Source: CAYOZN01 sp964408455 (GTDB taxonomy: Bacteria; Planctomycetota; Phycisphaerae; UBA1845; UTPLA1). Taken from it: a DNA stretch of 64,000 bases. Positions 42,542-50,824 of this stretch are shown here, piece by piece; within the stretch, counting starts at the first letter, position 1; each line of letters starts with the position of its first letter. Where the stretch lies: assembly GCA_964408455.1 (NCBI GenBank), contig CAYOZN010000010.1, positions 109,808 to 173,807 of the forward strand, given 5' to 3'. The notes beneath the pieces are model-generated. The model did no database searches, was not told where the DNA came from, and saw only the letters and a program-made list of their open reading frames with translations. Position numbers and translations under genes: made by a program.

Positions 42542-43138
42542 ATGTGGACGGCGTATTCACGAGAAACTCCGGCCCGCCCGGGCTGGACGCCCGCGACCAT
42601 GACGCTGGCGCTCGTGGGAACCCTGGCGGTGGCCCAGTTGCAGATCGAGCAACACAATCGCGTCGACCTCAAGATGGGCGAGACCATCCAGCGGCCGTAC
42701 TGGCCCATCAAGTACGCGCTGCCTGCCGCCGGCCGCTGGGAGCGTGCCGATGAGGAGCGCGACGTCTTCTCCCAGTTCCTGAACTTCAGCCTCGGCCGCG
42801 CCGAAGTCGCCTATCGCGGCGACGGGATGGAGGGCGGCCCGCGACTGCTGGTCATCGGGTTCCGAAAAGCAAAGTCGAATGGCGACTTGCGTGAACTTGC
42901 GGTGGAAGAGTTCGACATGGAGCCCGATCGCCTGAGCGAGTACACGACGCCCGGCGGAATTCCCGGCGTTCGTTCGACGAAGGAGCATGCATTCGGCGCC
43001 AGTATTCAGGCCGTTTTGAAGCTTCCCACCGGTGTCGCCGTTTATGTCGGCTACCAGACGCCTTCCAGCATTCGCCGCGAGATGCCCCTGTTTGACGAAA
43101 TCTGCCGGAACGTGTCGGCCGTAGATACCGGCGACTGA
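42542..43138 (+). CDS. Secreted or membrane-anchored protein of unknown function
   Basis: 198 aa. A short N-terminal hydrophobic stretch (MTLALVGTLAVAQLQIEQH, from an internal ATG at 42599) could be a signal or anchor. The body is mixed alpha/beta (PRLLVIGFRKAKSNGDLREL, AVYVGYQTPSSIRREMPLFD). It resembles the next gene product in style (both look like PsbP/DUF-type lipid-binding-like folds), but I do not claim a family. ATG 42542 is the first start; no clear ribosome site. Confidence 0.6.
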   Translation: MWTAYSRETPARPGWTPATMTLALVGTLAVAQLQIEQHNRVDLKMGETIQRPYWPIKYALPAAGRWERADEERDVFSQFLNFSLGRAEVAYRGDGMEGGPRLLVIGFRKAKSNGDLRELAVEEFDMEPDRLSEYTTPGGIPGVRSTKEHAFGASIQAVLKLPTGVAVYVGYQTPSSIRREMPLFDEICRNVSAVDTGD

Positions 43139-43211
43139 GCCCGGGAGATCTCGGCGGCGGCTTGCATTCGAGCGGATCACTATCTCGCGGTACCTCCAGA
43201 GGACACGTCCC

Positions 43212-44675
43212 ATGCTTTGCAGCCTGTTTGCGTTGTACCTGGTGTTGACGGCCGGCGGCCAGACGTCGCCCAATAATCGGCCCGCCGGCGAGTTGGGCGA
43301 TCGCTACGTCGACGGCACATACGGCTTTGCGATTTGCCCGCCGAAGGACTGGAACCTGGTGCGCAGACGCGAGGCCGAACCCAACGGCGAAGTGGTGCTG
43401 CGCATGCACACCGCGCCGCAGCCCGCTGGACATGTTGCCGCCGGCGATGGCGGCGCAACGGGCCCCCACGCCGAGGCGACGCCGATTCACGAGATACGCG
43501 TCCGCCACGTCACGCGCCGGCAGGACACGAACGTGGCCGACATGCTGAAGGGCATCGCATTTCAGGTCGAGTTTGAGCATCCGGACGCCAACGTCGAATC
43601 GCGGCAGGAGCAGGACATCGCCCGGCGCCCCGGCGGCATGTTGTCGGCGTCCTTCACCGTGTTTGACGAAAGCGTCACGACCATTTCGGCCGTCGTCGAA
43701 ATGTCCCCGCGGAGTTTCCTTGTCATCCAATCGACATCGCCTACCAAGGCGCGATCGATGACCGAGCCGCTGTTTGTGCGCGTGCTGGAGTCACTCGAAA
43801 TCCTTGCCGGGCCGGGCGATCAGCGAAAGCTGTCCGACGCGCTGTCTGCCGGCGCCGAGTGGCAGAAGTCGCTCAACGCCGAGCGACTGATCGGCGCCCT
43901 GCCCAACGAGGAATACTACGTCTTCGAGCTCGACGGCAAGCCGATCGGCCTCTCACGCTTGGATGCGGGGCCGGTCCAGTATCGCCGCTTCACCGGCTAC
44001 GAGCTGTACGAAGAGACGTGGTTGTTCGATGTACCGGGCATAACGCGGCGAATCCAGACGAAGCTCTTCATACGCGACGATCTCAAGTACGAGCGTTATC
44101 AGCGCAGCTCGACGGCGTGGATTCAGCCTTCGGTCGACGGACCGGAGCGCCTGGAGAACGATTACGAGGATCAACTCCGCGATCGGTCGGTGCTTCTGAC
44201 CGGGCAGACGCACACGATTGACGTGCCGCTCGAGCAGAACCCGGCCCTGGATGTAGATGAGAAATACCTGTCGCCGATGCTGGTGCGGCTGTTCCCGCGG
44301 CTCTTGGGCAACCTGGAGAAACAGCAGACCCTGGCATTCCTGTCGTTTGATCACGTGCGGCGGGGCTTCATCGTTCGCGTGTTCGAGTGCGCGGGCCAGA
44401 CCGATCCACCGCCGGGTGTGGCCATCGCGAAGTGCTACAAGATCCTGGATCGCGAAGGCTTTGCCGACGCGGCTGTCGCCTACGTGAACCGAAACGGCCA
44501 GGTCATCCACGCGCAGGCCGGCTCTCTGCTGATGAAACCGGCAAAGCGGGATGAACTCGAGAAGATCTTCGGCCGGCGTGTGATCGACGCCGGCGAAGCC
44601 ATCACGCGGCTGGAGAAGGAATATGAGCAGTACTGGCGGGGTCACGCCCGCTCATTGCGTCGCGGCCGGCGATAG
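43212..44675 (+). CDS. Secreted protein of unknown function
   Basis: 487 aa. A short signal peptide (LCSLFALYLVLTAGG) is followed by DRYVDGTYGFAICPPKDWNL, a start much like PsbP/Mog1-type domains (Y-xx-xxGFxxxxPxxW). The middle carries VFDESVTTISAVVEMSPRSF and a second domain from about 225 (EYYVFELDGKPIGLSRLDAG) whose strands recall substrate-binding or heme-binding barrels. GAGG lies ahead of ATG 43212. It may act with the gene at 42542. Function unknown. Confidence 0.7.
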   Translation: MLCSLFALYLVLTAGGQTSPNNRPAGELGDRYVDGTYGFAICPPKDWNLVRRREAEPNGEVVLRMHTAPQPAGHVAAGDGGATGPHAEATPIHEIRVRHVTRRQDTNVADMLKGIAFQVEFEHPDANVESRQEQDIARRPGGMLSASFTVFDESVTTISAVVEMSPRSFLVIQSTSPTKARSMTEPLFVRVLESLEILAGPGDQRKLSDALSAGAEWQKSLNAERLIGALPNEEYYVFELDGKPIGLSRLDAGPVQYRRFTGYELYEETWLFDVPGITRRIQTKLFIRDDLKYERYQRSSTAWIQPSVDGPERLENDYEDQLRDRSVLLTGQTHTIDVPLEQNPALDVDEKYLSPMLVRLFPRLLGNLEKQQTLAFLSFDHVRRGFIVRVFECAGQTDPPPGVAIAKCYKILDREGFADAAVAYVNRNGQVIHAQAGSLLMKPAKRDELEKIFGRRVIDAGEAITRLEKEYEQYWRGHARSLRRGRR

Positions 44676-44716
44676 CCCGATCCGGCTGCACCGCCCGCGC
44701 GCCACGCTCGGCATGT

Positions 44717-45814
44717 TTAGATAATCAGCATGGCATCGCCGTAGCTGTAGAACCGATAGCCCTTCTCAATCGCCTCGCGATAGGCGGCCCGCATCAGCTC
44801 GACGCCGCCGAACGCGTACACCAGGGCAAGCAGCGTGCTTCCGGGAAGATGAAAGTTCGTCACCATCGCATCCACGGCACGAAAGCGGTAGGGCGGGTAG
44901 ATGAAAATATCCGTCCAGCCTTCGGACGCATTGTCCGCATCGGCCGCCGCAGCTGTCTCGAGCACCCGTACCGCGGTTGTCCCGACCGCGACGACGCGGC
45001 CACCCGATTGCCGCGTCGCGCGCAGGGCATCCGCCGTCCGGGCCGGATATTCATACCACTCCCGGTGCATTCGGTGGTTGCTGAGTTCTTGCACCTCCAC
45101 CGGCTGAAAGGTGCCGAGCCCGACGTGCAGCGTCACGAAGGCGGTGTTGATGCCGAGTTCGCCGAGCCGGGCGAGCAGGCGTTCAGTCATGTGCAGCCCG
45201 GCCGTCGGCGCGGCGACGGCGCCCGGGCGGTCGGCATAGACCGTCTGGTATCGCGCCCGGTCTTCGGCATCGCCGGATCGATCTTCGCCGCGACGGATGT
45301 AGGGCGGCAACGGCGTTGAACCCACGGCATCGAGCACGGCCGCCGCGGCATCGGGCGGATCGATCTCGACGATACAACGTCCGCGGTCCAGACGTTCGGT
45401 GAGTCGTACGGTCCACCGTCCATCGCCCAAACGCATCGGCTCGCCGAAACGGACGCGTCGCAGCGGCGAGAGCATCGCCTCCCAGCAACCCGGCCGACGT
45501 TCGGAGATGAACAGGCCGCGGATCTGCCCGCCGCTCGGCCGCCGTGCGACAAACTTCGCCGGCAACACACTCGTCCTGTTCAGTACGAGAACGTCGCCGC
45601 TGGCGAGACACTCGGGCAGATCGCGGAAGGTGCGGTGTTCGATTCGCCCTGCATCGCAATGGACGATCATCAGACGCGATGCGTCGCGCGGCTCGACGGG
45701 CCGTTGGGCGATTCGGTCTTCAGGCAGTTCGTATTGCAATTCGGAGAGGTGAATGGCCGCGGGCCTCGCGACGCGTCGAAAGCGGACTGCCCGATAATGG
45801 CCTGCGTCCGACAT
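44717..45814 (-). CDS. queA: S-adenosylmethionine:tRNA ribosyltransferase-isomerase QueA
   Basis: 365 aa. QueA adds the epoxycyclopentanediol part of SAM to preQ1-modified tRNA in queuosine synthesis. Signs are LSELQYELPEDRIAQRPVEPRDASRLM, DVLVLNRTSVLPAKF, YQTVYADRPGAVAAPTAGLHMT, FVTLHVGLGTFQPV, HREWYEYP and the hallmark C-terminus MVTNFHLPGSTLLALVYAFGG. The N-terminus carries about 20 extra residues before LSELQYE, so a later start is possible, but no ATG lies between. Other queuosine genes are not in the window. Confidence 0.96.
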   Translation of the reverse strand: MSDAGHYRAVRFRRVARPAAIHLSELQYELPEDRIAQRPVEPRDASRLMIVHCDAGRIEHRTFRDLPECLASGDVLVLNRTSVLPAKFVARRPSGGQIRGLFISERRPGCWEAMLSPLRRVRFGEPMRLGDGRWTVRLTERLDRGRCIVEIDPPDAAAAVLDAVGSTPLPPYIRRGEDRSGDAEDRARYQTVYADRPGAVAAPTAGLHMTERLLARLGELGINTAFVTLHVGLGTFQPVEVQELSNHRMHREWYEYPARTADALRATRQSGGRVVAVGTTAVRVLETAAAADADNASEGWTDIFIYPPYRFRAVDAMVTNFHLPGSTLLALVYAFGGVELMRAAYREAIEKGYRFYSYGDAMLII

Positions 45815-45936
45815 TCGCGCACGGTTTGCTTTACCGGAACAGTTCAGAATCCTACGATAAAACTGAGGTGCGAGGAACTGGAGTGGCGATTTGAGCCGGG
45901 CCCTTGCCGGGCGATGGTTTATGGAGGTGCAGAATC

Positions 45937-46491
45937 GTGAAGTCCACGGTGCCCCCGGACCATCCGCTGCACCGCTGGTTTGCGGCGATGGTGGAGCAGA
46001 GCTTCCAGATGCAGGTGGGGATTGCCGATCCCCTGGTGCTGGAATACGTCACCGACCTGCTGACCGACTTCATTCACATGGAGCGGATTAATCTGGCGCC
46101 CGATGGCAGCGGCCGTCCCATCGAGGACGTCGCCGAGATGCTCTGCGAGGCGGAGCTGACTCCGCAGATTTCCCACAATCTTCGCCGTCGGGAGTATCAC
46201 CGCCACATCGGGGATTTCACGCTATTCTGGACCGGGGTCTACCCGGAAAATCTGCGGCGCATGTACAAGCGCGGCTCGGCGGATGAGCTCATCGACTACT
46301 TCAGCCAGGGCAAACGATCTTATGCCATCGCGTCGAGCCTGAGCGACGAGGAGACATCGCCGCCGGCGCACGTCCTGCGCTGTCTGAGCGATCAGTTCGA
46401 ATACTGCGTCTATGGCCTGGGTCTGGTGCGAAAACAGTGGGAGCGGGGGGAGGCCGGCAGCGCAGGCACCATCGAGATTCCGAACAACTGA
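45937..46491 (+). CDS. Conserved-type cytosolic protein of unknown function
   Basis: 184 aa from GTG 45937, which has GGAGG at good spacing (ATGGAGGTGCAGAATC). The product is mostly helical: HRWFAAMVEQSFQMQVGIAD, VLEYVTDLLTDFIHMERINL, YHRHIGDFTLFWTGVYPENL and RCLSDQFEYCVYGLGLVRKQ. No catalytic motif is clear. It is divergent from queA. Helical composition and lack of signal suggest a regulatory or structural role; no family recognised. Confidence 0.7.
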   Translation: MKSTVPPDHPLHRWFAAMVEQSFQMQVGIADPLVLEYVTDLLTDFIHMERINLAPDGSGRPIEDVAEMLCEAELTPQISHNLRRREYHRHIGDFTLFWTGVYPENLRRMYKRGSADELIDYFSQGKRSYAIASSLSDEETSPPAHVLRCLSDQFEYCVYGLGLVRKQWERGEAGSAGTIEIPNN

Positions 46492-46556
46492 CGCGAATAT
46501 CGCCCGAAAGGTGCGTGATTCGTATCGGCGGGGTGAGTGGGGGAGCTGTCTCGACG

Positions 46557-47036
46557 TCAGCCGGCTGCGGTGTCGGTGCCGCACAGGTTCTGACCGGGCG
46601 CTTCCAGCCGGCGGACGATTTCGGCGCGGATGGCCGCCGGGCCGACGCCGAGGGATGAAAGTGCCGCACTTGCGACACTACCCTCCTCGCGGGCCAGCGC
46701 CATGAGCATGTGTTCGGCGCAGACGACGCGGCTCTCGAGCTGCCGCGCCTCCTCAATCGCCTTTTCCATCACGTTGCGGAAGTGCGGGGTGCCGGGCAGC
46801 CGGCCAAAGACCCAGGTGTCGGCCATGCGATCGCGAATGAGCCGGTCGACCGCGCCCTTGGCGCTTGCGAAATCCACACCCAGGGCGGCCAGGATATCCG
46901 TCGCCTGCCCGGTGCCATCCTTCAGAATGGCCAACAGCAGGTGTTCCGTGCCGACGTATTCCTGCGCGTAATCGTTGGCGATGTGCTGGGCAAGCCGGAG
47001 CACCCGCTCCATCCGCGGCGTGAGCTTTTCGAACAT
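46557..47036 (-). CDS. Stand-alone Clp N-domain protein
   Basis: 159 aa. FEKLTPRMERVLRLAQHIANDY, YVGTEHLLLAILKDGTGQAT and CAEHMLMALAREEGSVASAA are the two Clp_N repeats as found at the front of ClpC/ClpA, but no AAA+ modules follow; a linker of 20 residues lies between the repeats. Free Clp_N proteins (ClpS/ClpT-like) can bind Clp ATPases or substrates as adaptors. GGGGAG precedes the ATG. It is the last gene of a minus-strand operon that starts at the YdcF-like gene. Confidence 0.88.
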   Translation of the reverse strand: MFEKLTPRMERVLRLAQHIANDYAQEYVGTEHLLLAILKDGTGQATDILAALGVDFASAKGAVDRLIRDRMADTWVFGRLPGTPHFRNVMEKAIEEARQLESRVVCAEHMLMALAREEGSVASAALSSLGVGPAAIRAEIVRRLEAPGQNLCGTDTAAG

Positions 47037-47039
47037 GAG

Positions 47040-47927
47040 CTATGGCTCCCCCGCAATGGAATCGCCCGCAGGAAGCACCTGCGAGGAGGGTGCGATCCGA
47101 ACTTCGGATCGATGGCGTACATAACTATACCCGAGGCTCACCAGCGCCACAAGCACGCTGAATCCCAGCGTCACGCGCAGGATGCGAAGCCGGTGCGACA
47201 GTTCGCGATCTCTCCACTCCGCCAGCCGTTCGTCGATCTGGTTGAGCTTCTGGTCGATGCGCCGCTCAATTTCGTCCAGCTTGGCCTGGATGTATTCATC
47301 GGCGGCCCCGCGGATTCGCGTCGCCAGGCCCCCGACGACGCCGAGCGACTCGATTTCTTCGCGCAGGCTCTTGCGGGCATCGCCGGCTGTCCGATCGCGA
47401 CGCGGCGCGGGTTCCACGAGTGCCGAGTCGGCGGCACGCGGCTCGTCCTTTTCCTCGATGATGGCGGACACGAACCGGGCGACCATCCGCCGGCGCCCGC
47501 GACGGATCGCATCCCAGAAATTGCTCTGACCGCGCAGGCGCCTGATGAGCTGCGCCCGGTCGCCGTCGACCTCCGGCTGGATTCCATGAAGTCGCGCCAA
47601 TGTCTCCAACGCAGGAGGGGGCAGCCGCTCGCAGGTTGCCAGTTCGATACTCAGCCCCTGGGCGGCAAGGTCCTCCACGTTCGACTTGTGAGCGGGATGT
47701 TGTCCGGCGGCGACCAGCAATTCTCGGAGCGCCGGCGCACCGATATCCAGCAATTCCTCGCGACGGCGCGCCACTCGCTTCTCGAGTTCATCCGATGTGG
47801 CAGTCTCGGAAACCACGATGCCGAGCCTGCGGGCAATATCGATCAACTCGTCGTGCGTGGGCGGCGGTGGCGGCGCGACGGCGTGCGTCGGAACCAGAAT
47901 GGAGCGCGAATAGGGTGCAACCGACAC
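47040..47927 (-). CDS. Coiled-coil membrane-anchored protein of unknown function
   Basis: 295 aa, GTG start at 47927. A Pro-rich start is followed by a SAP/Rho-N-like helical part (HDELIDIARRLGIVVSETAT, ALETLARLHGIQPEVDGDRA), a long coiled coil (IQAKLDEIERRIDQKLNQID) and one membrane helix near the C-terminus (ILRVTLGFSVLVALVSLGYS). The ordering suggests a cytosolic sensor tethered to the membrane. It lies between the adenylate-forming gene and the Clp_N gene on one transcript. Confidence 0.68.
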   Translation of the reverse strand: MSVAPYSRSILVPTHAVAPPPPPTHDELIDIARRLGIVVSETATSDELEKRVARRREELLDIGAPALRELLVAAGQHPAHKSNVEDLAAQGLSIELATCERLPPPALETLARLHGIQPEVDGDRAQLIRRLRGQSNFWDAIRRGRRRMVARFVSAIIEEKDEPRAADSALVEPAPRRDRTAGDARKSLREEIESLGVVGGLATRIRGAADEYIQAKLDEIERRIDQKLNQIDERLAEWRDRELSHRLRILRVTLGFSVLVALVSLGYSYVRHRSEVRIAPSSQVLPAGDSIAGEP

Positions 47928-47966
47928 GGGGGCGGCCCTCGGATCGCCAACCAGCCGTCCACCGCA

Positions 47967-49439
47967 TCACGCCGAACGAACGAATCGGCATTTTCCGTAT
48001 GCGCTGCGTTCGAGCGTGGCGACGGTCTGGAAGCAGACGGTGCGTCTGCCCAGCACGCGGCGCAATTGCTGCTGCACCGCGTCAGTGCCGGCGTGACAGG
48101 CGCCGGAGAGCATCTCCACGGCGACCAGCCCGTCCGGCTGCTGGACAATCTGAAAGCCACCATTCTCCACGAGTCCGCTCAGGGATTCAACCACGTCCCG
48201 CGGGCCGACACGGTGGCCGGCATCCGACTTCAGGAAGTCGGACCTGCGCCCCATAAGCGGTTCAATCACCGACAGGCCGCGGCCGCATCGGCAGCGGGTT
48301 GCACCGGCACGAACCACATCGCCGGTCGAGTATCGGATGAGCGGCATCGCGAACGAGTCCAGGCCGGTGACCACGACTTCGCCGACCCTTCCGGGAGCGA
48401 CCGGGCGACTATCGCGTCCCAGCACTTCCACCAGCAGCGATTCGTCGGAGCAGTGCCAGTTCCCGTGCTCGCATTCGAACGCGATCGCGCCGGCCTCCTG
48501 CACCCCATAGCTCTCGAACACCGGCACGCCGAAGGATTGTTCGATGAGCTGGCGCTGCCAGTTGTACAGGATTTCACCGGTCGCGTGGACGCGGCGCAAG
48601 GACGGATTGAGTCGCGCAATGCGCAGGCCGCCGGTCCATTGAATCAGGTTGCAGAGCACGCTGGGGAATGCTGTCACCACCACCGGGTCAAACCCGCGCC
48701 ACGCCCGCCAGACGCGGTCGATGAGCTGCGGCGAGACCGTCAGCGAGTCGAACTGCCGATCGCGGAGCAACCGATCGCGCAGCGTGCGAAGCTGCTCCTT
48801 GAAGCGGGATGCCGGTGTGAGTGGGGGATCGACGGGCCAGATGTGCAATTCGCGGTCGTGTGCCGAGAGGTGCTGCCAGGCAAGGCCGCGCAGGCGGTTG
48901 GCCTTGTCCCAGGCCTGGCGATTGCGATCCCAGAAGAAGGGCACGGGAACATCGGTGGAGCCCCGCGTCCAGTGCAGCATCTTCTTGCGCGGCATGCCGG
49001 GCCAGCGCATCTTGTAGGCGTTGCGACGAAGGGCGTCGCGCGTCATCACCGGCAACTCGTGGAAATCTTCGATTGTTCGGATCGCGGCGGTCTGATATCG
49101 CGGGTGCCTGGCGTAGTAGGGGCAGCGCAGCCGCGCGTGCTCGAGGAGGCGATTCAGCTTGGAAAGCTGCAGGGCCCGCAGCTCGACCGGGCTCATCCAC
49201 TGCGATGTTTCAAGCTGTCGCGCGAGCCGCACCGTGGGCCGGCCGAGCAGCGCTTCGTGGAGCCGGTAGAGGGGACCGACGTGCGACCGCTGCCTGACCG
49301 GCAGGGGGGCAACCGGAACCGAACCGGAGAGCCTGTCCGGCGTCGGGGCAATCTTTTGCGGGGCACGATCGGAGGCGACCGCCGACGCAATATTGCAATC
49401 GGACGTACGTGCACCGGGACGGGCGAAGGCTTGCACCAT
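47967..49439 (-). CDS. PaaK/CapK-like adenylate-forming protein
   Basis: 490 aa. It matches the phenylacetate-CoA-ligase-like (CapK) family often found in capsule and exopolysaccharide clusters. Signs are LLEHARLRCPYYARHPRYQT near the start, the P-loop-like HWTRGSTDVPVPFFWDRN, FDPVVVTAFPSVLCNLIQWT, FGVPVFESYGVQEAGAIAFEC (aromatic plus adenine site), MPLIRYSTGDVVRAG (the conserved RYxxGD) and GRRSDFLKSDAGHRV. Members activate a carboxylate as adenylate or CoA ester. The substrate is unknown. It is on the minus strand beside the divergent ACP/FkbH operon. Confidence 0.88.
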   Translation of the reverse strand: MVQAFARPGARTSDCNIASAVASDRAPQKIAPTPDRLSGSVPVAPLPVRQRSHVGPLYRLHEALLGRPTVRLARQLETSQWMSPVELRALQLSKLNRLLEHARLRCPYYARHPRYQTAAIRTIEDFHELPVMTRDALRRNAYKMRWPGMPRKKMLHWTRGSTDVPVPFFWDRNRQAWDKANRLRGLAWQHLSAHDRELHIWPVDPPLTPASRFKEQLRTLRDRLLRDRQFDSLTVSPQLIDRVWRAWRGFDPVVVTAFPSVLCNLIQWTGGLRIARLNPSLRRVHATGEILYNWQRQLIEQSFGVPVFESYGVQEAGAIAFECEHGNWHCSDESLLVEVLGRDSRPVAPGRVGEVVVTGLDSFAMPLIRYSTGDVVRAGATRCRCGRGLSVIEPLMGRRSDFLKSDAGHRVGPRDVVESLSGLVENGGFQIVQQPDGLVAVEMLSGACHAGTDAVQQQLRRVLGRRTVCFQTVATLERSAYGKCRFVRSA

Positions 49440-49502
49440 GCCTAATGCATCGGCGCAATTGCTGCCGGATCAACAGCCCGCCGGCCCATTTCGAGGGGTT
49501 TA

Positions 49503-49769
49503 TCAAACCGCGCTGCGTCGGTGCCGCATGAAGGCCCAGATCGCCACGGCGACCGACGCGACCGTCCAGATCAACAGCCACCAGCGCTCCCAGAAGTGGG
49601 CGTCCAGCAGCACTTCGACGACCTTTGCGCCAGCAAATGAGACCAGCGCCAGCGCAGCAATGAGAAAATACTGTTGCGAACTCGGCGGCTGCTCGGCCCG
49701 CTTGACCAGGAATGCGCCGGCGATGGCCAGGCAGAGCACGATCGCGAGATAGTTCAATATGTTTTCCAT
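49503..49769 (-). CDS. Small three-helix membrane protein
   Basis: 88 aa from ATG 49769 (AGGGA upstream). Three hydrophobic segments: LNYLAIVLCLAIAGAFLVKR, QYFLIAALALVSFAGAKVVE and WWLLIWTVASVAVAIWAFMR, with a short basic C-terminus. No family recognised. It is between the YdcF-like and PaaK-like genes on the minus strand. Confidence 0.7.
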   Translation of the reverse strand: MENILNYLAIVLCLAIAGAFLVKRAEQPPSSQQYFLIAALALVSFAGAKVVEVLLDAHFWERWWLLIWTVASVAVAIWAFMRHRRSAV

Positions 49770-49835
49770 GAATCGATTTTCCCTGGAGCGGCTTTCTGAG
49801 GGCACTCCGGCGAATGCAACCCCTATGGCCCGCGC

Positions 49836-50522
49836 TCAGACCGCGCCGATCAGCCAATATTCCACCCACGCGGCCCCTTCGTACAGCAAATCCGGCACCA
49901 GCCTGAGGCGCGTCTTGACGCTGTATGGTCGCGAGCCGCGGGCCGACCGGGACCAGCGCGGCTCCTGCATGATCATGTGCCGATAGCCCGCATTGCGAAA
50001 GCAGGCCTCGCTGCGCGGCAGGTGCGTGAAATCGGTGACGATGATGCACCGGTCGGCGGCCGGGTCCAGCCCCGCCGCCACGCGCACCGAGTGCGGATGA
50101 TCGAGCGTACGCGTCGCACCGGCATCCACAATAATGCGGTCGGCCGGCGCGCCCCAGCCGATGGCCCACTGCCGCATTGCCTCGGCCGAGCCGGGCGTAT
50201 TGCTGACGACCAGGTACTCGCCCCAGCCTTCCCGCATGAGCGTCGCTGCCTCCAGCACGCGATACGGATCGCCGCCGAGGCAGATGATATACTGGGCTTT
50301 CTCGAGGTGTTGCTGACGATCGATGGCGGCGACAATGGAGTCAACCGCAGGGGAGATGGACAGTCCCCCTGTGGCCAGGGATGCGCAGAGCCACAGGATC
50401 GCCAACCGCCGGGTCCAGCGCCGAATCCAACCCTCCTTGCGAACCTTCGCACAAACGTGAGAGGCCTCCGGTTGCGGCGCAACGTCCACATTCCCGGGCC
50501 GGCCTGTCGCGCGCGTCTGCAT
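49836..50522 (-). CDS. YdcF/DUF218-like membrane protein
   Basis: 228 aa. A membrane segment (LAILWLCASLATGGLSI) is followed by AQYIICLGGDPYRVLEAATLMREG, YLVVSNTPGSAEAM, RTLDHPHSVRVAAG and IIVTDFTHLPRSEACFRNAG, the DUF218 pattern of YdcF/SanA/ElyC. ElyC is linked to envelope polymer synthesis and SanA to envelope integrity, so a role in the surface locus is reasonable but not proven. It is the first gene of the minus-strand operon and diverges from the GNAT-LbH fusion gene. Confidence 0.82.
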   Translation of the reverse strand: MQTRATGRPGNVDVAPQPEASHVCAKVRKEGWIRRWTRRLAILWLCASLATGGLSISPAVDSIVAAIDRQQHLEKAQYIICLGGDPYRVLEAATLMREGWGEYLVVSNTPGSAEAMRQWAIGWGAPADRIIVDAGATRTLDHPHSVRVAAGLDPAADRCIIVTDFTHLPRSEACFRNAGYRHMIMQEPRWSRSARGSRPYSVKTRLRLVPDLLYEGAAWVEYWLIGAV

Positions 50523-50824
50523 GATGGCATGTTAGCTGAGGTCGGCCGGCGGTTCATGCCCCGCATGTGCTGGAAACCCAAAGTCTGGCGGGTCATTGCT
50601 CTGACGCCGCCGATCCGCGGCTGTTTCCGCGTCGTAAATGGATAGCCGGGCACGGCCAGTTGGACCAGCCGGCGAGCCTGTCCGATGGTCATGGGGGGAA
50701 CTCTCTGGTACGCTGAAGCGCCTGCGGTTTTTGGCTTTTTTCGGACGCGCGCGAGCAAATAGACCAATCATCGCGGAGCTTTCCCGGTGGTAGAAGCGGG
50801 CCGGCGAACATTTGCGGACGGTGC
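50523..50824. other. Divergent intergenic region of the envelope locus
   Basis: 302 bases between the two arms of the locus. It is GC-rich with an AT-rich patch GGTTTTTGGCTTTTTTCGG (about 50730-50748). No clear -35/-10 pair or terminator was found on either strand, and no small gene is supported. Confidence 0.5.

Noticed and set aside
46710..49445. Very long plus-strand frame opposite the PaaK-like, coiled-coil and Clp_N genes
   Set aside because: Antisense to three well-supported genes; high-GC DNA keeps antisense frames open and the translation has no recognisable domain.
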